Source of the DNA: an uncultured Clostridia bacterium
Lineage (GTDB): Bacteria; Bacillota; Clostridia; Oscillospirales; Oscillospiraceae
Length of the DNA: 12,295 nucleotides
Assembly: GCA_945927915.1 (NCBI GenBank)
Contig: CAMEMX010000027.1
Coordinates: 1 to 12,295 of the forward strand
Direction: 5' to 3'
Shown here: one piece after another, positions 4,321 through 12,295 of the stretch
Layout: each line of letters begins with the position of its first letter
Numbering within the stretch: position 1 is the stretch's first letter
Made by a program: the position numbers and the translations under genes
Notes under the pieces: generated by a model
Database searches by the model: none
What the model saw: the letters and a program-made list of their open reading frames with translations, nothing else
What the model was told of the DNA's origin: nothing

Positions 4321-7300
4321 TCAGAAATTTTGATCCAGAAGGGTCAGCAGCTTTGCCATCTGTGCGCGGGTCAGGCCGACCGCAGGCTGGAGCGTGCCGT
4401 TGGGGAAGCCGCCGAACAGACTCTCGCCGACCGCCCAGGTCATAGCCTCCTTCGCGTATTCCTGCACCTTGTCCGCGTCGCGGAACACGGACAGGTCGCC
4501 GTCTCCGGCTTCGGGCTTGCCCGACGTTGCGGTCACATAGCGGTACAGGAAGGTCGCAGCCTCCTCACGGGTGACCGCCTTTTCCGGCTCGAAGGTCGTT
4601 GCGGTCACGCCCAGGGCGATGCCCTGCTCCTTCGCCCACGCGACGGCGTCGGCGTAGTAGGCATCCGCCGGGACATCCGTGAAGCCGGTCTTGCCGTCAA
4701 CGGCGGGCGAACCTGCCATGCGGTACAGGACGGTGACGAGCATTGCGCGGGTCATGACGCCGTCCGGGTCGAACTGCGCATCGCCGACGCCGCCCATGAG
4801 GCCGTTGTCGATGACATAGTCGGTGTAGGGATGATACCAGCTATCGGTGTCCAGATCGGTGTAGGCAGCCGAGGCGCAATGCGCGGGGATGACCTCGCCC
4901 TTTTCCAGCAGCTCGCCGCAGACAGAGCAGTAGGTGTCGCCGGTGTAGCCGTCTTCGGTGCAGGTGGCTTCCTGCGCGTTGCGGACTTCTTCGGTGTGGC
5001 CCTTTGCCGGGAGCTTCTCAACGGACAGCTCCGCGCCGCAATCGTCGCAGACGACGGTGACGCTGCCGTCTTCGGTGCAGGTCGCCTCGACGGTGACGGT
5101 GGAGGTGTTCGGATGCTTGCAGGTCTCGTAGGTGATGTTCTCGGAGCCGACGATCTTGCCGCCCTCGCCGACGGTCAGTTCAAGATCCCACGGCACGATC
5201 AGCGCGCCCTCGATGCGCAGCTCGCCGTCGATGGTCACGTTGTCGCCCAGACGGATGGTCGTGCCCTCCGGGATGATAGAGTAGTCACCGGCGGGGATGT
5301 CGGTTCTGCCGTCCCAGCAGACGTTGGGAAGCACATTGAGGTTGCAGCGCTCGACGACCAGATTCTTCTGGCTGCCCAGCGTGGTCGTGACCTTTGCCTC
5401 CTTGGCAAAGGCGTTCCAGCCGAGGCCGATGACGCCGCCGGGGACGGTGATCTCCGGCACGCCGACATAGGTGGTGATGGCGGGATAGGTGCTGTAATCA
5501 TACTTGTAGGCTTCAAACGCCTGCGGCCCGATGTACTGCAGGGAATCCGGCAGGCTGACGGAGGTCAGCGGGTCGTTCTGGAACGCCTGCGTGCCGATGT
5601 AGAGCAGACCCTCCGGCAGTTCAACAGAGGTCAGCGCGGTGCAGTTGGAGAAGGCGTTGTTCTTCAGGTACTTGACGGTGCTTGCCATCTCAACCTCAGT
5701 CAAAGCGGCGTTGTTGGACAGACCGTAAGAGCCGACCATCTCCAGGCCCTCGGACAGGATGGCCTTGGTATAGTGGTTGCCGGAGAACGCGCTCTCATTC
5801 CACGTCGTCAGACCGGAGGGGACGACCAGCGTTTCCGGATTCCAGATGCCGCTCCACTCCAGATTGTCCCAGCCGCCGTAGCCGAAGGGCTGACGGCCGG
5901 TGAGCGTGGTCAGGGAGGCGGGGATGTTGATATACTCCAGCGCGTGGATCTGGTCAAAGGCACGCTCACCGACGGTAGTGATGGTGTCGGGCAGGTGCAC
6001 CTCGGTGATGTTGTACTTCTGGCTGAACAGGCGGTCTGCAACGGCGGTGACGGTATAGGTCGTCTCGTCGCCCTCGCAGGTGACCGTTTCGGGGATGTTG
6101 ACAACGCCGACCACCGTTGACTGGTCATAGCCGGTGACCATGACCTCCGTGGCGGAGATGGGCATATAGTCGATGCCGTCGATGGTGAACGGAGCGCCGG
6201 AGTAGACCTCGAAGGGCAGGCCGTCTCTGGTCATCTGGCCGACATAGCCGCTGCGGCGGACAGCCGCGCCGGCGGTGGCGCTTCTGACCTCGGGAATGAC
6301 GCGCTCGACATCCGGATGGAAGAAGAAGCTGCTCATTACATTGTCGCCGACATAGGCCACATTTGCGCCAAAGGTGATGGAGCGGACATACTTGCTCCAA
6401 TAGAACACATTGCTGCCGACATAGGTGACGGAATCGGGAATGACAAAGTCATAGCAGTTGTCCAGAGACGCATAGGCATAGTCGCCGATGGTGGTGCAGG
6501 TAGACGGAAGCTCAATGGCGCGCAGGCCGGTCATGTAGAACGAGGCATAGCCGATCTCCTTAACGCCCTCGGGGATGTCGATCTCGGCAAGCGCCTTGTC
6601 GCCGTAGAAGGCATTCATCGGGGTGTGCTCCACGCCCGCCTCGATCGTCACGTCCGTCAGCGCGGTGCAGCTCATATAGATCGCCTCGGTATCCTGTGCG
6701 GCGACGGGAAGCTCCGCCTTGGTCAGCTTGTAGCAGTTGGCGAAGGCGCGTGCGCCGACGCTCTCAATGCTCTCGCCGAAGGAGACCTCGGTAATGCCGG
6801 TAAAGCTGAAGGCATAGGTGCCGATATAGCGCAGCGTGGACGGGAGCTTGAAGTCCGCGTTGCCGCTGCCATAGAAGGCGTTGTTGCCGACCTCCTCCAG
6901 TCCCTCCGGCAGATTGATGGACGTCAGCTTGGCGTTCGACCACGCAAGCTGGAACGCATAGTCGCCGATGACCCGGATGGAATCGGGCAGGGTGATGGAG
7001 GTCAGGTGGCTGCACATCATAAAGGCTCTCGGGCCGACCGTCGTGACGGTGTAGTCCGTGCCCTCGTAGCTCACGGTTCCGGGGATCGTCAGCTCGGCAG
7101 GCAGCTCGGGATAGGGGTTGGCATAGTCGCTGGTAACATTGGGGTTGCGGATGATCTGGACGGTGTCCGCGCCGGTGATCTTGAACCACAGGCCGTCGGC
7201 CTCAAAGGTCTGACCGAGCAGGTCGGTCTCGCTGGCGCTCACGCGGGTGTCCCACACGTCGGGCGCCGCCTCGGCAGAGGGCTTGTCGACGGTCGCGTCG

Positions 7301-10300
7301 GGATCCGGCGTCTCCGGCTCCTCCGGCGGCAGGGTCTCGTCGCCCACGGTGACGACCGCGCTGGCAGACAGGCCGCTGTCGGCCTTGACGGTGATGACGG
7401 TCTGCCCCTTGGCAACGCCGGTGACGACGCCGTTTTCGTCCACGGTGGCAACGGTCTCATCCTCGCTCGTCCACGTCAGCTTGAGGCTGTCGGCCAGACG
7501 GGCAGGCAGGACGCGCAGGGACATGGTCTGGCTGTCGCCCACGGCGACGGTCATGTTGCTCAGGCTCAGGTACTGCGGGCCGAGGTCGACATAGACCTCA
7601 GCGTTGTTGAGCGCGTAGTCGGAGACGGACAGCTTGATGCGGCCGGGGTTCAGGCCGTTGTCCTTCAGGAACTCGCACAGGCCGTCCAGATCCATGATGA
7701 CCTTGCTCTTGCTTCCCTGCTCCTCGATCTGCGCGAAGTTCTCCACGGTGTAGGTCAGCAGGTAAGAATTGGTGGAGTCGATGATGTTGACGACGCGGAC
7801 ATAGTGGTCGTCCTGTACGTCAAAGGCCAGCTTGAACACGCCGTCGGTCTCGTCGACATAGCACTGGATGTTGCTGATCTCCGGCGCACCGGCATCGAGC
7901 CAGACGGGATAGGTCACGGAGGTCGTGGCATCGCTCTGGGCGGTGTTGCCGGAGAAGGTCAGGTCGTAATACTTGCCGGTCGGGAGGTATTCACCGTCAT
8001 ACAGGCCGGTTTCCTCATTGAAGGCACGGCCAGTCCAGCCGTCGGTGATGATCTGCGTGTTGATGTAAGTCTGCCCGTTGATGTAATAGTAGCTCTTGGT
8101 CAGGTACTTGCTGCCGAGACCCCAGAGCGTCTCGCCGCTGTCGTCGGTGATCTTGACGGAGAAGTCCGTCAGGTTGCGGCGGGTCGTCAGGAGGATCGCC
8201 AGCGTCTGCGGCACATCGCCGATTTTGGTGGAAAACGCCAGACGGTCGTAGTTGTAGGGATCGGCCTCGTAATAGGCATTCTCGCCGAGGTAGTAGCCGG
8301 AGCCGTTGGCGTTGACCGTTGCGAACACGGTCGGCTGGAGCTGCCACGCGGTGTCGGGAGCGCCCTCGAAGACGGTGCCGGCGTTCGTCCAGTCGCCGCA
8401 GAAGCCGAGGTACGGCAGCGTCAGGGTCACGCCCTCGGTCGGCTGGAGGTAGACATAGCCCTCGACATAGTTGCCGTTTTCAAAGTTGGCAAACAGCTCT
8501 TTGAGGTAGCTGCCGCTCAGGGTCAGGGTCGCGGTGACGGTAACGGTCTGGCCTGCGCCGACGGTGACGGTACCGTTGCGGTCCGCGCAGGAGAAGGTCA
8601 TCTTGAAGTCCTCCTCGCCCAGACGGCGGGTGACGCCGTCGGCAAAGGCGATGCCGCTTTGCACGGTGACGCCCTCGGACAGGGACACGGCGGACAGGGT
8701 GTAGGTGATGTCCGCATCGGAAATATTGTGAATGTCAAAGGAGAATTTGTAAACGCCGTACTTGTTCCAGCCCAGCTCGGCCTTCGGACGGGTCACGACC
8801 ACGGAGCTGTCGGTCGGGTCGGGGTTGTCCACGGTCAGGTAAGCGCCGCTCGTCACCGCGTTATACACGTTGACCACGCCTGCACCCTGCCAGCGCGGGC
8901 CGTACTCGTCGCCCGTCTCGTTGCGGGCGGGGACGGCGGTGCTCATCAGCAGCGCGTCGGTCACGTTGCGCAGCTCGGTGGGGTTGGTGATGTTCCATTC
9001 GTTTTTCAGATAGTTGCGCACCAGCGCGGCCGCGCCTGCCAGATGCGGCGTCGCCATGGACGTGCCGCTCATCGCGGCATATCCGCCGCCGATGACGGAC
9101 GAGACGATGTTGCCGCCGGGCGCAGCGATCTCCGGCTTCATGCCGAGGTCGGTCGCCGGGCCGACGCTGGAGAAGGAGGACATCTGTCCCGCGTCGGACG
9201 AAGGCAGAATGGCTTTCCAGGGGATCTTTTCTTCGGCGGGCGTGTTCCACGGGTATTCGCTGACCGTGGACGGGCCGAAGGTGACGAAGTTGTTGCCTGC
9301 GGCGACCGCCTCGATGAGCTTCTGTCCGTCGGCAGCGCTGATGCCGACCATGCCGCCGTTGAAGGTGTTGTAGGCCGGGCTGAAGGAGCCACCGGCGTTA
9401 TTGTAGATGATGGCGCCCTTTGCGCCGTGGCTTCTGGCGATCTTGAGCTTTTCCTCAAAATTCGTCTGGCCGCGCTGGATGAGCGCGAGCTTGCCGGTCA
9501 GGTCGCCCAGCTCCGCGTAGTCCTCCTCCGCGCCGAAACCGGGGACGACGACGTATTCAAACGTCAGGCTGGTGCTGCTCCAGTTGGTGATCTGCGACCA
9601 CATACTGCCCATCGCGCTCGTGGGCGCGTAGACCATCTGCCCGAAGGCGATCTTCTCGTCGCCCAGCAGGAAATAGTCGCTCTCCACGGCGCAGTTCTGG
9701 ACGCTGGCCACGGACATGGCCTCATAGCCGGTGGAGGGGCTGCCGACGATGGAGTTGTCCATCGCGTCGGCCATGGCGAGGCCGTTGCCGTACTGGTTGG
9801 CATAGGAGGCGCTGGTGTCATTGCCGGCGGCGACCATCAGGTTGATGCCCGCGTCCCAGCAGTTGTTGTAGACCTCATCCTCGGTCTCGCGGTACCAGTT
9901 GAAGCCGGCGGCAGAGCCGAGGGACATATTGATGGAGTCCGCGCCCAGCTTGACCGCGTCGTCCAGACCGGCGGTAATAACGTCGTCGCCGGTGGAGCCG
10001 TTGCCGTCCGAGAAGACCTTCATGATCATGAGCTGCGCGTTGGGCGCGACGCCGAAGAAGTCCTCGCCGTTGTTGCCCGCGATGGTACCCGCGACGTGCA
10101 CGCCGTGATCGATGTCGCCGTTGACGTTCGTATCCTTGTTGGCGTAGTCATAGGCGTAGGGCACCTTGGCGTTGACATAGGTCTCGCTGCCGTCCGTGAT
10201 GCCGGAGGACAGCTTCGTGCCGGCGACCAGCGCCAGCATTTCTTCCTCGGTGTAGGCCACGGTTCCGGGCATCACGGAGAATGCCTCGTGGTCGGTGTCG

Positions 10301-11001
10301 AGACCGGTGTCCAGAATGGCGACCACCGCGCCTGCGCCGTCATGGCCCGCGTAGGACAGATCCTGATTCACCAGATCGGCGCCGATCATGCCGTTGCTGT
10401 TGTTCATCGCCACGTCATAGCTGCTCTGATCCTCGGGCACATTATAATAAGTGACCGGGGTGATGCGCTTGACACCGGGGAGCTGCTCGGCTTTCTCGAT
10501 CATGCCGTAGGGCATCTCCAGCGAGAAGCCGTTGAGCACGGCGGTGTAATCAAAGGAATTGCTGTCGCTGGCTTTGCCGCCGCAGAGCGTGAGGATGCTC
10601 TCCTTGGCGTCGGCATGGCTGCGCAGCAGCGCCCGGTCCGCAGCGGAGCCCTCCGCGGTGGTCAGATAGGCTGCGATATCGCTGCTCAGATCCATTGCCT
10701 CGGCCTGCTTCACGAGCGGCTCTTCCTCCATGACGACGATGACCGTCACCATGTCATTCGCGCTGTAGAGCGTGTCGCCGGTGCCGATCTGCTCCGGCTC
10801 CTGCTCGGTGAGCGTCCATTCGCCGCCCTCCAGCTCCACGACGTTGTCCACGCCGTCGGTCGAGAGCTTCCCGACCAGCTCCGGCTTGACCGCTTCGCCG
10901 TCGACGCTCACGGTGTCGGCGGCAAAGATCGTGCCGGGGAGGCAGGACAGGGTCAGCACGAGGCACAGCAGGATCGCAATGATCCGTTTGCTTGTTTTCA
11001 T
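4321..11001 (-). CDS. Giant SLH-anchored subtilisin-like (S8) surface protease with BspA-type LRRs
   Basis: A 2226-aa secreted, wall-bound protein. In order: signal peptide (1-28, ending TIFAAD); an I9-like propeptide (about 84-185); S8 subtilase with Asp231 (VVAILDTGLDTDHEAF), His299 (DHGVHVAGTIAGN), oxyanion Asn394 (AAGN) and Ser648 (SGTSMATPHLAGAAAL). A PA insert (about 470-580, GKLALIQRG, AKGAIIYNNAGG) interrupts the protease as in C5a-peptidase-type subtilases. Next come Fn3-like domains (about 735-1140), a BIG2 domain (about 1143-1219, ATVDENGVVTGVAKG) and a Pro/Glu/Asp linker (about 1222-1250). Two LRR_5/BspA modules follow (about 1269-1600 and 1602-1870; LTSITLPDSIRVIGDYAF is one repeat), then a Cys-rich segment with two ATCTEDG repeats and CxxC pairs (about 1961-2038). 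Three SLH motifs (2046-2226) presumably bind cell-wall polymer. All catalytic residues are present, so it is probably active, but the substrate is unknown. It is transcribed alone, from 11096-11124, with the terminator directly after. The ATG is preceded by a modest GGGAAG ribosome site. Confidence 0.93.
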   Translation of the reverse strand: MKTSKRIIAILLCLVLTLSCLPGTIFAADTVSVDGEAVKPELVGKLSTDGVDNVVELEGGEWTLTEQEPEQIGTGDTLYSANDMVTVIVVMEEEPLVKQAEAMDLSSDIAAYLTTAEGSAADRALLRSHADAKESILTLCGGKASDSNSFDYTAVLNGFSLEMPYGMIEKAEQLPGVKRITPVTYYNVPEDQSSYDVAMNNSNGMIGADLVNQDLSYAGHDGAGAVVAILDTGLDTDHEAFSVMPGTVAYTEEEMLALVAGTKLSSGITDGSETYVNAKVPYAYDYANKDTNVNGDIDHGVHVAGTIAGNNGEDFFGVAPNAQLMIMKVFSDGNGSTGDDVITAGLDDAVKLGADSINMSLGSAAGFNWYRETEDEVYNNCWDAGINLMVAAGNDTSASYANQYGNGLAMADAMDNSIVGSPSTGYEAMSVASVQNCAVESDYFLLGDEKIAFGQMVYAPTSAMGSMWSQITNWSSTSLTFEYVVVPGFGAEEDYAELGDLTGKLALIQRGQTNFEEKLKIARSHGAKGAIIYNNAGGSFSPAYNTFNGGMVGISAADGQKLIEAVAAGNNFVTFGPSTVSEYPWNTPAEEKIPWKAILPSSDAGQMSSFSSVGPATDLGMKPEIAAPGGNIVSSVIGGGYAAMSGTSMATPHLAGAAALVRNYLKNEWNITNPTELRNVTDALLMSTAVPARNETGDEYGPRWQGAGVVNVYNAVTSGAYLTVDNPDPTDSSVVVTRPKAELGWNKYGVYKFSFDIHNISDADITYTLSAVSLSEGVTVQSGIAFADGVTRRLGEEDFKMTFSCADRNGTVTVGAGQTVTVTATLTLSGSYLKELFANFENGNYVEGYVYLQPTEGVTLTLPYLGFCGDWTNAGTVFEGAPDTAWQLQPTVFATVNANGSGYYLGENAYYEADPYNYDRLAFSTKIGDVPQTLAILLTTRRNLTDFSVKITDDSGETLWGLGSKYLTKSYYYINGQTYINTQIITDGWTGRAFNEETGLYDGEYLPTGKYYDLTFSGNTAQSDATTSVTYPVWLDAGAPEISNIQCYVDETDGVFKLAFDVQDDHYVRVVNIIDSTNSYLLTYTVENFAQIEEQGSKSKVIMDLDGLCEFLKDNGLNPGRIKLSVSDYALNNAEVYVDLGPQYLSLSNMTVAVGDSQTMSLRVLPARLADSLKLTWTSEDETVATVDENGVVTGVAKGQTVITVKADSGLSASAVVTVGDETLPPEEPETPDPDATVDKPSAEAAPDVWDTRVSASETDLLGQTFEADGLWFKITGADTVQIIRNPNVTSDYANPYPELPAELTIPGTVSYEGTDYTVTTVGPRAFMMCSHLTSITLPDSIRVIGDYAFQLAWSNAKLTSINLPEGLEEVGNNAFYGSGNADFKLPSTLRYIGTYAFSFTGITEVSFGESIESVGARAFANCYKLTKAELPVAAQDTEAIYMSCTALTDVTIEAGVEHTPMNAFYGDKALAEIDIPEGVKEIGYASFYMTGLRAIELPSTCTTIGDYAYASLDNCYDFVIPDSVTYVGSNVFYWSKYVRSITFGANVAYVGDNVMSSFFFHPDVERVIPEVRSATAGAAVRRSGYVGQMTRDGLPFEVYSGAPFTIDGIDYMPISATEVMVTGYDQSTVVGVVNIPETVTCEGDETTYTVTAVADRLFSQKYNITEVHLPDTITTVGERAFDQIHALEYINIPASLTTLTGRQPFGYGGWDNLEWSGIWNPETLVVPSGLTTWNESAFSGNHYTKAILSEGLEMVGSYGLSNNAALTEVEMASTVKYLKNNAFSNCTALTSVELPEGLLYIGTQAFQNDPLTSVSLPDSLQYIGPQAFEAYKYDYSTYPAITTYVGVPEITVPGGVIGLGWNAFAKEAKVTTTLGSQKNLVVERCNLNVLPNVCWDGRTDIPAGDYSIIPEGTTIRLGDNVTIDGELRIEGALIVPWDLELTVGEGGKIVGSENITYETCKHPNTSTVTVEATCTEDGSVTVVCDDCGAELSVEKLPAKGHTEEVRNAQEATCTEDGYTGDTYCSVCGELLEKGEVIPAHCASAAYTDLDTDSWYHPYTDYVIDNGLMGGVGDAQFDPDGVMTRAMLVTVLYRMAGSPAVDGKTGFTDVPADAYYADAVAWAKEQGIALGVTATTFEPEKAVTREEAATFLYRYVTATSGKPEAGDGDLSVFRDADKVQEYAKEAMTWAVGESLFGGFPNGTLQPAVGLTRAQMAKLLTLLDQNF

Positions 11002-11058
11002 ACTTCCACTTCCCTTTCTTGTGATTCAGGCTTGCACCCATTTGGCTTGTCAAACATT

Positions 11059-11075
11059 CATCGAACGATTCGATG
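11059..11075. promoter_or_regulatory. 17-bp palindrome in the subtilase leader, candidate operator
   Basis: CATCGAACGATTCGATG: perfect 7-bp arms (CATCGAA/TTCGATG) around CGA. It lies about +14 to +30 of the transcript expected from the promoter at 11096-11124. Size and symmetry fit a site for a dimeric repressor; no T run follows, so it is not a terminator. The binding protein is unknown. Confidence 0.5.
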
Positions 11076-11095
11076 GCTTTCACCAAATTTACTAT

Positions 11096-11124
11096 AATAT
11101 ACTACGACTATCATCAAATGTCAA
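11096..11124 (-). promoter_or_regulatory. Predicted vegetative promoter of the SLH subtilase gene
   Basis: -35 TTGACA (11119-11124, perfect), 17-bp spacer, -10 TATATT (11096-11101, five of six) in an A/T-rich stretch. The start point would be near 11089, giving an 88-nt leader that carries the 17-bp palindrome. Confidence 0.82.
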
Positions 11125-11202
11125 TTCCATTTTTTCTGTTTTATTTTCGACGTTTGTCAAAGTTGCTTCTTTATCCTTCGATAAAATTGTACACTTTAAC
11201 CA

Positions 11203-11232
11203 TTGCAAGCACCACGGGTCATGTGATACAAT
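11203..11232 (+). promoter_or_regulatory. Possible promoter of the divergent regulator gene
   Basis: -35 TTGCAA (11203-11208, four of six), 18-bp spacer, -10 TACAAT (11227-11232, five of six), on the plus strand about 50 bp before the regulator ribosome site. The two divergent promoters are about 80 bp apart in a 289-bp shared intergenic region, so one bound protein could affect both. Confidence 0.5.
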
Positions 11233-11290
11233 AAAAACGTTGCAGACCGCGGGCCGTTTCGTGCGCGCGTCACTGTTCAGGAGGAGTATT

Positions 11291-12295
11291 ATGAGTATCA
11301 GTATTCAGGCACATCTGAATCCGGCGGTGGAGGCGATCCTCCTGCTGGAGCGGAATTGCAGCGACGGCACCATTCCCTCTTCTCTGGAAAACGCCATTGC
11401 CTCCTGCGCGGAGAGATTCAACATCCCGCTGCAGGTGATTGATGAACTGGTGCAGCCGCTCAAGCCGATGGAGCAGGAGCTTCTGGAGCTTCTGGAGCCG
11501 CGGGAGGAGCTTTGGAGCGAGATGTTCTACCGCAATTCCAAGGTGGAAAATCTGCTGGCATGGAGCTTTTTCTTCCTGGAGCACCAGCAGGAGCATCTGG
11601 TTTTCGACCCGCTGCTGTGCCGGCGGCTCATCGCCCTGACGCTGAACTGCTCTTTGGCGGCGCTGGACAGCGTCTCGGATCTTCACTCCCTGATGGCGTT
11701 TCTGGAGTGCTTCCCGTGCAGCAACCAGACCAAATGGGTCTGCGCCAGACTTTGGCAGGAGCCGGAGCGCTTTTATGCAAAATACCGCCAGCTCGCGGTG
11801 CTGGCCGAGCCGGTCGTGAAAAAATATGATGCGCAGCTTCAGCCGCTGATCCGGCAGACCGTCTCCGCAGCGCGGCAAGCCCTGCAGAACGATCCCATGT
11901 CGCTGCTGGAACAGTTGGGCATGACCTCCACGACCTACCTCGACAATCTGGTGGTCTGCCCCATGGCGAACAATTTCGGCGGCATGGGCGTTATCTGGGA
12001 TCACACCGCGCCCGGTGCGCCCGCCTACCTGATGATCGGTCTGCTGCGCCAGCCCATCCACGAGCTGGGTCTGCGTTACGGCGACAACAGCGAGTTCCTG
12101 ACCGACCGCCTCAAATCCCTGTCCGACCAGCGGCGCATCGAGATCCTGAAGGCGCTGAAAAGCGCGCCCATGTACGGTCAGGAGCTTGCCGACCGGCTGT
12201 CTCTGTCGCCTGCCACCATTTCGCACCATATGAGCTCTCTCGTCAGCGCGGGCTTCGTCTCCGTCGACCGCAAGGGCACCAGGACCAGCTATTCC
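11291..12295 (+). CDS. ArsR-like winged-helix regulator with long N-terminal region (3' end cut off)
   Basis: Open for 335 codons to the window edge without a stop, so the C-terminus is missing. The start is strongly supported by AGGAGGAG about 6 nt before ATG. Residues about 274-335 form an ArsR-type winged helix: LKSLSDQRRIEILKAL, MYGQELADRLSLSPATISHH as the helix-turn-helix, and a wing beginning GFVSVDRKGTRTSY. The first 270 residues match no domain I can name; they are helical-looking, with several acidic Leu/Glu runs (MEQELLELLEPREEL) and seven scattered cysteines including ECFPC, but no membrane segment or signal peptide. Classical ArsR regulators are only about 100 aa, so this is an extended form with the DNA-binding domain at the end and probably an effector or dimerisation domain in front. 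It is transcribed divergently from the SLH subtilase, which makes that gene a candidate target. DNA-binding role likely; ligand unknown. Confidence 0.8.
   Translation, partial: MSISIQAHLNPAVEAILLLERNCSDGTIPSSLENAIASCAERFNIPLQVIDELVQPLKPMEQELLELLEPREELWSEMFYRNSKVENLLAWSFFFLEHQQEHLVFDPLLCRRLIALTLNCSLAALDSVSDLHSLMAFLECFPCSNQTKWVCARLWQEPERFYAKYRQLAVLAEPVVKKYDAQLQPLIRQTVSAARQALQNDPMSLLEQLGMTSTTYLDNLVVCPMANNFGGMGVIWDHTAPGAPAYLMIGLLRQPIHELGLRYGDNSEFLTDRLKSLSDQRRIEILKALKSAPMYGQELADRLSLSPATISHHMSSLVSAGFVSVDRKGTRTSYS

Noticed and set aside
10900..11086. Possible leader peptide from a GTG near 11086 into the subtilase leader
   Set aside because: No ribosome site before the GTG, and the frame runs on out of register through the subtilase start as Arg-rich shadow sequence.
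6316..11097. Very long open frame (1593 codons) on the plus strand opposite the subtilase gene
   Set aside because: Its translation is low-complexity and rich in Gly, Asp, Val, Arg and His, with no domain. It mirrors GC-rich codon use of the real gene on the other strand, whose product has clear domains. The 4330-6120 plus-strand frame is the same kind of shadow.
11270..12229. 319-codon open frame on the minus strand opposite the right-edge regulator
   Set aside because: No recognisable domain. The plus-strand frame has a perfect ribosome site and an ArsR-like winged helix, so it is the coding one.

Overview
This 12.3-kb, GC-rich window looks like the chromosome of a Gram-positive, anaerobic Clostridia-type Firmicute, probably a gut member of the Oscillospiraceae or a relative. 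That placement is inference from three things. There is a PdaA-type spore-cortex deacetylase, a giant S-layer-homology (SLH) surface protein with BspA-type leucine-rich repeats, and Firmicute-style signals (GGAGG ribosome sites, vegetative promoters with 17-bp spacers, intrinsic terminators). Five of the six complete or near-complete operonic units lie on the minus strand; only the right-edge regulator is on the plus strand. I see no rRNA, tRNA, CRISPR array, insertion sequence or prophage gene.

Region 1 (1-2926) is a small fermentation module. A DeoR-family repressor (2070-2855) lies upstream of a two-gene operon: an iron-dependent alcohol dehydrogenase (632-1828) and a PduL-type phosphotransacylase (1-639), which overlap by 8 bp. 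An 18-bp tandem operator (two ATCGCTCA units with a 10-bp period) occurs three times: at the repressor's own promoter, over its stop codon, and between the dehydrogenase promoter and its start. Each transcription unit has a promoter and the repressor has a terminator, so the control circuit can be read almost completely. The likely job is aldehyde disposal: reduction to alcohol, and acyl-CoA to acyl-phosphate for ATP. The acylating aldehyde dehydrogenase that would join the two is not in the window.

Region 2 (2975-4231) holds the pdaA-like deacetylase gene and a small unrecognised gene (104 aa). The small gene has a good promoter and a strong terminator, and that terminator sits directly before pdaA.

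Region 3 (4244-11124) is one 2226-residue secreted protein. It has a signal peptide, propeptide, subtilase domain with intact catalytic triad and PA insert, Fn3-like domains, a BIG2 domain, two BspA-type LRR modules, a Cys-rich segment and three C-terminal SLH motifs. It has its own promoter, a 17-bp palindrome in its leader and a terminator.

Region 4 (11203-12295) is a divergent gene, cut by the window edge, encoding a regulator with an ArsR-like winged helix at the C-terminus and a long unrecognised N-terminal part. Its position suggests, without proving, that it controls the surface protease.
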